A stretch of DNA of 64,000 nucleotides from an uncultured Acidimicrobiales bacterium. GTDB lineage: Bacteria; Actinomycetota; Acidimicrobiia; Acidimicrobiales; Aldehydirespiratoraceae. The notes below the pieces were generated by a model. The model had not been told where the DNA came from, searched no databases, and saw nothing but the letters and a program-made list of their open reading frames with translations. Of this stretch, positions 34,144-40,561 are shown in pieces. The DNA lies in contig CATOTC010000003.1 of the NCBI GenBank assembly GCA_951812975.1, positions 346,728-410,727 on the forward strand, given 5' to 3'. A program made the position numbers and the translations under genes. Numbering within the stretch: the stretch's first letter is position 1; each line of letters begins with the position of its first letter.

Positions 34144-35778
34144 CTAAAGGGTGTCTAGGTCGATTCCGAAGTGAGAAGCGAGGTCGTACAGGAGGCGTTC
34201 AGCGTGGCAGAGCATTGTGGCGACTTCTTGGATGGAGTCGTCGTTGACTCCCGCGTCAGCTAGCACCTGGGTGTAGTCAGAACCCTTGCGGTGTGCTACG
34301 AGCTTGCTGCGGAGCCGTTGAAGCCGCCTCAGATACTCAATGTCGCGCTCGACCGACGGGTACTGCTCCTGGATCATCCACCGCTCCAGCTTGCCGATGC
34401 CCTTCTCGCCCTTTTCCTTGGTGAGCAACTGCTGCTGGATGGATGCTTCGTTGATGGCGTCAACTATGACCTTGGCCAAACCCATCACTTGGTCCTCGAA
34501 CTCGGGCTGGCTGTTGTTCAGCGGAATACGAAGACGCTGCAGGACATGGACGTCATCAGATTCGGGCTCCTTGAACAGCACCCAGCCAAATCGCTCTCGC
34601 CACTTGCGGTTGAACCGGCCATACGCCGACTTGAAGCACAGGTCAGGCGAGTCCGGGCCAGCCCACTGCCCCAGGAATGCGCGCTGGAAATGAGTTTGGC
34701 TCAGACCCCCCGTCGGGACCACGTTAAAGGTCAGCCAGTAGGTGCGCTCAGACTCAGGCAGGTCGCGCCCCAAGTCTCCGAGGAAGACCGCCACATGGTC
34801 AGGATGGTCATTGTCTACGCGGAGCCCCCATAGGCCGCCGCAGCCCAGATGGCCGTCTCCTATGGAGTATTTCTCAGGCTGCTCGTAGTAGCGCTGCAGC
34901 ACCTCGCGCCGAAAGTGGACCAGCGTCAGATAGTGGGGAACGTCTGGATTCTTGCCAAAGTAGTCGGCCAGCCGCTCCGGCTCACATGTGTGCCTGATGG
35001 GCTCACCGTCAGCGTCTTCGTCGATGATGAACTCGTGGTAGGTCTCCGGTGTCTGGGTGTCAAACGGCGGGATGCCTGCCTTCTCCCGCGGTGGTGCCTC
35101 CAGTAGCTTGCGGCCGTCTAGCACGGAGCAAGGTCTTTGCCTTCCCCACGCGTCAGACATGTGGATGCTGAAGCTCATGTCGTCTCGGCTCGCAGGCACG
35201 GCGATTTCGAGGAGCGGGAATACCTCATCGGGGTCGTCAACGTACTGATGCGAGCAGATGCGCAGCACTAGGTCAAGTTGCTTGCCTGCTTGGAACTGCC
35301 GAATGAACTTCGTACGAACCCGCACGCTCGCGGGGCCTATCTCAGCAGCCAGATCCTCGGAGCCGTCGTCGTTGACTTTGAAGAACTCCGTCCCTGCGTC
35401 GTTGGCCCACAGGTTGAGGTACAGCCGGAACTCCTCGCTGAGCTGCGGCTTCATGGGTGGGCGCACCCCGTAGTGGTCCTGAAATATCACAAGCGGCTCG
35501 TAACCGTCGGTGACTGCTCTCTCATACTCGATCTGCTCAATACCGTTAACGCCACACGTGTAAGAGAACCCGGGAGCACCAAAGTCGAAGGGCGGAAGGC
35601 GGCAGTTATCGTCGATGATGTCGTGTCTGCGTTCCTTGGGTGCGAGCAGGCACCACTGGAGCACATCCAGATCGCCGTCCTTGGCCGAATCGTAGAGCAC
35701 CGTCCACGGGCCATCCCCGGCGCTCTCAAATGTCTGACGCACGTCGCGCTGCTCAACGACAGCAAGCACATCGCTCAT
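34144..35778 (-). CDS. Large uncharacterised protein with HEPN-like C-terminus
   Basis: A 544-residue soluble protein. The first ~400 residues show mixed beta strands without a family I can name. The C-terminal ~110 residues are helical with a charged linker (LLTKEKGEKGIGKLER) and LRRLQRLRSKLVAHRKGSDY, an R-x(4-6)-H arrangement typical of HEPN domains. The ATG at 35778 has a good ribosome site (AAAGGAA). It stands alone, minus strand, between repeats. A defence or stress role is inferred only from island context and the HEPN-like tail. Confidence 0.6.
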   Translation of the reverse strand: MSDVLAVVEQRDVRQTFESAGDGPWTVLYDSAKDGDLDVLQWCLLAPKERRHDIIDDNCRLPPFDFGAPGFSYTCGVNGIEQIEYERAVTDGYEPLVIFQDHYGVRPPMKPQLSEEFRLYLNLWANDAGTEFFKVNDDGSEDLAAEIGPASVRVRTKFIRQFQAGKQLDLVLRICSHQYVDDPDEVFPLLEIAVPASRDDMSFSIHMSDAWGRQRPCSVLDGRKLLEAPPREKAGIPPFDTQTPETYHEFIIDEDADGEPIRHTCEPERLADYFGKNPDVPHYLTLVHFRREVLQRYYEQPEKYSIGDGHLGCGGLWGLRVDNDHPDHVAVFLGDLGRDLPESERTYWLTFNVVPTGGLSQTHFQRAFLGQWAGPDSPDLCFKSAYGRFNRKWRERFGWVLFKEPESDDVHVLQRLRIPLNNSQPEFEDQVMGLAKVIVDAINEASIQQQLLTKEKGEKGIGKLERWMIQEQYPSVERDIEYLRRLQRLRSKLVAHRKGSDYTQVLADAGVNDDSIQEVATMLCHAERLLYDLASHFGIDLDTL

Positions 35779-36160
35779 AGGGGTTCCTTTAAGCTCCTGA
35801 AACTGCCCACGAAACGATCCTCGATCATCGGGTTCCTTCCTTGTTTGCCGGACAGCACCTCAGGGTACAACCAGCGTGTGACACGGCTCGGCGTCAACCG
35901 TTCGTCAGGGCGGTCTTCCTGTCGTCAGTTGCGCGCCGCTCGCCGTTGTGCCATGTCATCTCGTCGCCGTTCCAGGTACTACGAGGACAGAGGGTCTCCG
36001 CTCTCGAACCCGGCAGCACAGTTCCATGTGTCGTTCTGAGCGTGGCCCTACCCAACGAATATGGGGAACCCCCAACCGTGAATATGGGGAACCCGTCGGC
36101 ACCCCAGCGAACCCGCAGGTAAAAGCAGGTCGCAAAACCCCCACTGAAACCACACCACAT
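35779..36160. other. Intergenic region upstream of the RES remnant
   Basis: About 380 bp. It contains the second copy of the 53-bp element (35992-36044) and two direct copies of GAATATGGGGAACCC (36057 and 36079). The frame of the RES remnant stays open through it but has no protein-like composition. Confidence 0.55.
35992..36044. repeat. 53-bp dispersed element, copy 2 (mate at 32490-32542)
   Basis: Identical to copy 1 at 46 of 53 positions, same orientation. Upstream of the RES-like remnant. Confidence 0.7.
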
Positions 36161-36598
36161 GGAACCAAATCAGGGCGCCCTGGGGAGCGCTGGAACCCGC
36201 CCGGTGTCGCTTGCTTGTACCTCAATGCCGACGTGCTCACTGCCCGCAACAACGTCGTTTACCGTTTCGCAGGCCTGCCCTATGGGCCAGAGGACCTCGA
36301 ACCGACTGAGGCGCCGGTGTTGATCGTCGTGAAGGTGCCCGCAAGCCTAGCCCTCGACGCGTTCTCCGATAAGGGGTTGACCGCGGTCGGCCTGCCGACA
36401 ACCTACCCGCTCGACAGCGCCGACGACCCTGTTGCCCACAGCGTCTGCCAACCGATCGGGACGGCCGCTTACCAGGCCGGTCTAGACGGCGTCGCAAGCC
36501 ATTCGGCCGCTCCTTGCAGCGGCCGCGAACTCGCCTGGTTCCCGCGCTCACAACCGGCCGTTGCGACCGAGCGGGTTTCCTTCACCGCCTGGTGGTGA
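36161..36598 (+). pseudogene. RES-domain toxin, probably 5'-truncated
   Basis: About 145 residues with the RES pattern: GERWNPPGVACLYLNADV, then QPIGTAAYQAGLDGVASHSAA and SGRELAWFP, ending FTAWW. RES toxins degrade NAD+ and pair with Xre/ParS antitoxins. The N-terminal piece with the first conserved Arg is missing: upstream the frame runs into dispersed repeats. The Glu that usually follows the LYL strand appears to be Asn (TARNNV). No antitoxin gene is adjacent. Confidence 0.5.
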
Positions 36599-36619
36599 CC
36601 CAACAAGAACTACCCACTC

Positions 36620-36655
36620 GTTACGCTATTGAGTGAACTTACTCAATAGCGTAAC
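36620..36655. promoter_or_regulatory. Perfect 15-bp inverted repeat, operator- or terminator-like
   Basis: GTTACGCTATTGAGT and its exact complement ACTCAATAGCGTAAC flank GAACTT. The inner ATTGAGTGAACTTACTCAAT is AT-rich in GC-rich DNA and symmetric, like ArsR/MarR-type operators. It lies 21 bp after the RES remnant stop and ~120 bp before the coiled-coil gene. A terminator is possible, but no T run follows. Confidence 0.7.
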
Positions 36656-36743
36656 CCAGCGCCGCGCCTGGTTAGCGTGGTTCCATGGTCTTGTCTCCGA
36701 ACTGCTCAAACGCCGTTGATGATGAGTGTCATGTTGTTTCAAG

Positions 36744-36772
36744 TTGTGCTGTGCTGAACACTGGTGTAGATT
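36744..36772 (+). promoter_or_regulatory. Promoter TTGTGC-N17-TAGATT with leaderless start
   Basis: TTGTGC (36744-36749), 17 bp, TAGATT (36767-36772), then six bases and the ATG at 36779. Good spacing and no ribosome site point to a leaderless transcript. Confidence 0.6.
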
Positions 36773-36778
36773 CGCCGC

Positions 36779-37330
36779 ATGGAGACGATGGCGGGACCGG
36801 CGATAGACACACAGGTGCTGGTGATCCTCGGCGCCGCTTTCGGTGTGATGTTCGCCACCCTCACCACGCTGATGGTCACCTCCATCCGGCTACAACACCG
36901 CGACAACCTCCAGGCCCGCATCGAAACCCGCGAGCTGATCGAAAGGGCGACTGAGAAACTTGCGGCCGATGTCGACAAGCGGTTCGACAAGCAGGAAGCC
37001 AAGCTCGACGAGCGGTTCGACAAGCAGGAAGCCAAGTTCGACAAGCGGTTCGACAAGCAGGAAGCCAAGCTCGACAAGCGGTTCGACAAGCAGGAAGCCA
37101 AGTTCGACAAGCGGTTCGACAAGCAGGAAGTCAAGCTCGACGAGCGGTTCGACAAGCAGGAAGCCAAGCTCGACAAGCGGTTCGACAAGCAGGAAGGCAA
37201 GCTCGACAAGGTCGTAACCAGCCTCAGTGACGCCCGTGAACGGCTGGCACGCATCGAGGTCCACCTCGGGATCGAATCGCCGTCACAGACAGAACCCGAG
37301 TCGAACGGCGACACCAGCGAAGCCGCCTAG
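36779..37330 (+). CDS. Membrane-anchored coiled-coil protein with 11-residue repeats
   Basis: A 183-residue protein: a short N-terminus, one transmembrane helix (about residues 11-33), then a helix with about seven to eight copies of an 11-residue unit, RFDKQEAKLDE or close variants (genomic 36966-37210, 33-bp period), and a disordered acidic tail. Eleven-residue periodicity predicts a straight or right-handed coiled coil. Copies alternate KLD/KFD and DER/DKR in pairs (66-bp higher period). Function unknown; phage tail-fibre or scaffold-like roles are conceivable. Confidence 0.75.
   Translation: METMAGPAIDTQVLVILGAAFGVMFATLTTLMVTSIRLQHRDNLQARIETRELIERATEKLAADVDKRFDKQEAKLDERFDKQEAKFDKRFDKQEAKLDKRFDKQEAKFDKRFDKQEVKLDERFDKQEAKLDKRFDKQEGKLDKVVTSLSDARERLARIEVHLGIESPSQTEPESNGDTSEAA
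36966..37210. repeat. 33-bp in-frame tandem repeat
   Basis: The coding repeat of the preceding gene. Units share CGGTTCGACAAGCAGGAAG and differ mainly at AAGCTC/AAGTTC and GAG/AAG codons. The repeat is open in several frames on both strands, which creates false reading frames. Confidence 0.9.
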
Positions 37331-37504
37331 CTCGGTTCAGTCCCAGGCACCGAGAGAGCATCTCGTGCATTCGATCTGCGCCCAGACACGTACGGCGGCA
37401 AGCTGTTGGGTGTAGATGTCACGGAGATCATTAACGTTGATCACTTCAAGCCCTTGGGCCAGATATCGGTTTTCTCGCCCGAAGGCCAGCACTGCGTCGT
37501 CTGA
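37331..37504 (+). pseudogene. Gene remnant, C-terminal fragment
   Basis: After the preceding stop, one frame reads protein-like sequence without a start codon: FDLRPDTYGGKLLGVDVTEI, followed by INVDHFKPLGQISVFSPEGQ and a stop at 37502-37504. It looks like the last third of a gene whose 5' part is gone. Family unknown. Confidence 0.4.
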
Positions 37505-37520
37505 ACAGGGAGGAGCGCTG

Positions 37521-37702
37521 ATGAAGAACCCATTGCGTCTCTCGATCTGGCTCGGCCCGGGCCGGAGCTGGGAAGACACAGTTCGTCGAGCCGTCGCGCT
37601 GGACTCAACGAGTTGGTCATCCCCGATTGGAATTTCAGCGACACAGAAGAGTTCGTCGACATTCAGTACCGTTTGCTTGATGCCCTGCGGGGTGTTGCGT
37701 GA
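37521..37702 (+). pseudogene. Small gene broken by a one-base shift
   Basis: A strong ribosome site GGGAGGAG precedes ATG 37521 (MKNPLRLSIWLGPGRSWEDT). After RRAVA at ~37598 the protein-like sequence continues in the -1 frame: GLNELVIPDWNFSDTEEFVD, then IQYRLLDALRGVA and stop at 37702. An intact version would have about 60 residues. Family unknown; follows the fragment at 37331-37504 by 16 bp, as in a two-gene unit. Confidence 0.45.
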
Positions 37703-37745
37703 GTTCGCCGATGGCGCATACGCCGTCGGTTAGCGTGCATGCCCG

Positions 37746-38717
37746 ATGATCGTTTCACCGGCAGAGCTCTTAGCGGGACAGTGGCGTCTGTTGACCGATG
37801 ATCGATCCAGCCTGCAGCGGTACCTGACCGATCCAGATTTCCGGGTCGGACTCGATTCTGTGGCCAAGACACTCGGGCACGATCCGGCACCCGCCCTTCG
37901 TCGCCACGCCTTCTTGCTTCTTCAGCCTGACTGCATGGCACGGCAAATGGCGAATTGCTGTCTCGAACTCGTCGAAGCTGAAGGGTTTGCGCCGGTCCAC
38001 TCACTGCGTTTACGCCTCCGGGTGGACATGGTCCAACGGCTTTGGAATGCCAGCTCGTCGGGTTGGACACCGGACAGCAACGTGATCGCCGAGCTGATCT
38101 GTACGGGTGGCGAGTCCGTCCTGGTCGTCCTCGCTGACACGACTGCCGAGCTGCGCGAACCGGCCAGCGTCCGACTGAGCCGATTCAAGGGTCCGGCGCA
38201 ACCGGAGTTCCGGTCACGTCACAGTCTCCGGTCTCTGCTCGGGGCTGCTGGACCCCTCGTCGTCCTGATTCACACCTCCGATGAACCACTCGATTTGATC
38301 CGAGAGTCCGCGATCTTCGCAGGCGGACCGGCTCAGGAGCTGTTCGCCGCCATGCTGCCGGGCACAGAAGCCGCAACTTGCCGAGAACGGGTACTTGCCG
38401 AAGTGGCCCACCTGCAGCGCGACACCGAGGCTCACGACCTCGACCCGGACGCTGCGTTAACACGACTTGTCCTCAGCGCAGCTTCATGCACAACGACTGC
38501 ACGCGTCCGCGAAGCTGCGCTCCGTGTGCAATCTGCCCTACTCAACGCGCACGAAGGGAATGAACCGCTTCGCTGGAGCGAGTTTGCCGAAGATCTGGGC
38601 CTCATTGGGGTCGATCCGACAACGTGGGATCCAGTCGTAGTAGGGAGCAAGTTCCTCCAGATCAGCGCTTGTGGGGCCAACGAGGACCCACGAGTTCCAA
38701 CGGCGCAGATCGAGTGA
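37746..38717 (+). CDS. Divergent nucleoside-diphosphate-kinase-fold protein with extra domain
   Basis: A 323-residue protein. Residues ~52-192 follow the NDK plan: LLLQPDCMARQ for the KPD start, VEAEGFAPV for the FERKGLKL strand, SVLVVLADTT for the central strand, and VLIHTSDEPLDLIRESAIF for the NxIHGSDSxExAxREI active site. The catalytic histidine corresponds to H176, but the nucleotide-site lysine is Gln (QPD). About 50 N-terminal and 130 C-terminal residues are unlike NDK. Housekeeping ndk is at 2849-3265. Recognised by eye; activity is uncertain. Confidence 0.55.
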   Translation: MIVSPAELLAGQWRLLTDDRSSLQRYLTDPDFRVGLDSVAKTLGHDPAPALRRHAFLLLQPDCMARQMANCCLELVEAEGFAPVHSLRLRLRVDMVQRLWNASSSGWTPDSNVIAELICTGGESVLVVLADTTAELREPASVRLSRFKGPAQPEFRSRHSLRSLLGAAGPLVVLIHTSDEPLDLIRESAIFAGGPAQELFAAMLPGTEAATCRERVLAEVAHLQRDTEAHDLDPDAALTRLVLSAASCTTTARVREAALRVQSALLNAHEGNEPLRWSEFAEDLGLIGVDPTTWDPVVVGSKFLQISACGANEDPRVPTAQIE

Positions 38718-38863
38718 TCCAAAGCTGGATTACGCGGGTCGATTCCACCGCTGTGCTCGTGGCAGGAGGGAGAACTGACGGACGATGGGCCCAGTGAGCA
38801 CTCTCGCGGGTAGACCATGGCGCGTGATTGACTCTCAACTGGGGACTGCACCATGATTGCGGA

Positions 38864-39055
38864 ATGACCGTCCTGGAAGCCGCACGAGCGGCTGATGCGC
38901 GACGTCATACCCATGGGCAAACAGACCTTCGCCGCCACGCGGCGGTGACTCTCGACGCAGGCCTCTTCCCTGCTGGAGCGTCGTCGGGCGAGATCAACTC
39001 CCGGATCGAAGTCGAGCGCATGCTCGCCACCGTCGACCGGCTCGCCGGCGCGTAG
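38864..39055 (+). CDS. Small protein directly upstream and in frame with mttB-like gene
   Basis: 63 residues (MTVLEAARAADARRHTHGQT at the start, ERMLATVDRLAGA at the end), helical, no known family. Its TAG stop is immediately followed by the ATG of the MttB gene in the same frame, so UAG readthrough would fuse the two. I consider a separate small protein more likely. It may belong to the same operon. Confidence 0.4.
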   Translation: MTVLEAARAADARRHTHGQTDLRRHAAVTLDAGLFPAGASSGEINSRIEVERMLATVDRLAGA

Positions 39056-40561
39056 ATGCGCCGGGGCAACCGCGACCGGAACCGGAGCCACCAACCGCGG
39101 CCCGCCACCACCCCAGCGCCGGCCGGCGGCGCGTACCGACCACTGTCGACCCGAGACCGAGACGCCATCATCGACCACGCCTTCACCATCCTCGAGCGAG
39201 TGGGCATGGCCGGTGCACCAGATCGCTTCTCGGCTCGGCTCAAGGAACTGGGAGCGACCGAGCGCGACGACGGTCGACTGCTCCTGCCCCGCCCGACGGT
39301 GGAGGCGGCGCTCGCCCGGGCACCCTCCAGCGTGTCGCTTCCGGGATTCTGTGAGGACCGCGGCGTCACGATCGGGGGGGCGGGCGTGCACATCGGCACG
39401 GGAGGCGCCGCGGTGCGCACCCTCGACGGCGCGAGCGGCACCTATCGCGACTCGACGCTCGCCGACCTCTGGACGATGATGCGGGTGCTCGACGAGTGCC
39501 CGAACATCCACTACGGCCTGCGTCCCCTCGTTGCCCGTGACGTGACCGACGACTTCGCCCTGGACATCAACACAGCGTTCGCGAGCACCGCGGCAACGTC
39601 CAAGCCGACCGGGACCAGCTTCACGTCGGCCGCCAGCGTCGGTCCGGTCGTCGACCTGTTCGATGCCGCACTCGGCGGCGACGGGCGATTCGCCCGCCAG
39701 CCTTTCTCGATGGCCGTCGTGGTTCACGTGGTCCCGCCCCTGCGCTTCTCCCCGGACGGCTGCGAGACCATGGCCGCAGCCATCGGCCGGGGAATGATCG
39801 TGCAGACCTGCTCGGCGGGCCAGGCCGGGGCCACCAGCCCTCCATCGCTCGCGGGCAGCCTGGCCCAAGGCGTGGCCGAAGTGTTGGCCGGCGTCGTGCT
39901 GGCCCACTCGATCAAGCCCGGCCACCCCTGCATCCATGCATTCATGCCGTTCATCTCCGATCTCCGCAGCGGTGCGATGACCGGCGGGAGCGGGGAGGCC
40001 GCGGTGGCCAGCGCGGCCGCAGCGCAACTCATGCGGACCCTGGACATACCCCACGCCGTGTCCGCAGGCATCACCGAGTCGAAAGCGCCCGACAGCCAGG
40101 CCGGATATGAGAAGGGCTACACCGTGGCCCTCGCCGCCAACGCGGGAGCCGACATGGTGCAACTGTCGGTTGGGATGCTGGGCTCGATCATGGTCGCGAG
40201 CCCCGAGATCCTCGTCATCGACGACGACATGTGCGGCGCCATCCTGCGCTCGGTGCGAGGCGTGGAGGTCGAGTCCCACTACCTCGACATCGACATCATC
40301 AACGAAGCGGTGACCGGCGAGGGCCACTACCTGGGGCACGACCAAACTCTCGAGTTGATGCGCAGCGAGTACGTCTACCCGCAGCTGGGCGATCGGGCAT
40401 CGGTCGACGACTGGGTAACGGAGGGGGCGCCCAGCCTCTGGAGTCGGGCCCGGGACCGGGTATGCGAGATCGTCGCCGCGGGCCGACCGGGCCACCTCGA
40501 GACCGCGGCCGAATCGGCCATCCGGTCACGGTTCCCCATCCACCTGCCACGGATCCAATGA
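39056..40561 (+). CDS. MttB-superfamily (trimethylamine methyltransferase-like) protein
   Basis: A 501-residue TIM-barrel protein of the non-pyrrolysine MttB/MtgB branch: a basic Pro-rich start (typical of the family), YRPLSTRDRDAIIDHAF, then GTGGAAVRTLDGASG and the C-terminal ELMRSEYVYP. No internal TAG, so no pyrrolysine. Members transfer a methyl group from glycine betaine or related quaternary amines, usually to a corrinoid protein; no corrinoid protein or reactivase is near. The stop overlaps the next start (ATGA). With the DMGDH-like partner it suggests stepwise demethylation of a betaine-type compound. Confidence 0.88.
   Translation: MRRGNRDRNRSHQPRPATTPAPAGGAYRPLSTRDRDAIIDHAFTILERVGMAGAPDRFSARLKELGATERDDGRLLLPRPTVEAALARAPSSVSLPGFCEDRGVTIGGAGVHIGTGGAAVRTLDGASGTYRDSTLADLWTMMRVLDECPNIHYGLRPLVARDVTDDFALDINTAFASTAATSKPTGTSFTSAASVGPVVDLFDAALGGDGRFARQPFSMAVVVHVVPPLRFSPDGCETMAAAIGRGMIVQTCSAGQAGATSPPSLAGSLAQGVAEVLAGVVLAHSIKPGHPCIHAFMPFISDLRSGAMTGGSGEAAVASAAAAQLMRTLDIPHAVSAGITESKAPDSQAGYEKGYTVALAANAGADMVQLSVGMLGSIMVASPEILVIDDDMCGAILRSVRGVEVESHYLDIDIINEAVTGEGHYLGHDQTLELMRSEYVYPQLGDRASVDDWVTEGAPSLWSRARDRVCEIVAAGRPGHLETAAESAIRSRFPIHLPRIQ

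Noticed and set aside
36890..37264. Antisense repetitive frame (LVEPLVELGFL repeats)
   Set aside because: Mirror of the 33-bp coding repeat, which is open in several frames; the plus frame has promoter and membrane helix.
39053..39055. TAG before mttB as a pyrrolysine codon
   Set aside because: Pyrrolysine in MttB lies inside the barrel, not at an N-terminal junction; the following ATG gives the normal family N-terminus and no pyl genes are visible.
38432..40495. 687-codon open frame on the minus strand opposite the mttB-like gene
   Set aside because: Antisense to a well-supported gene; composition (Gly/Arg/His/Val-rich, no domains) is the mirror of high-GC codon usage.
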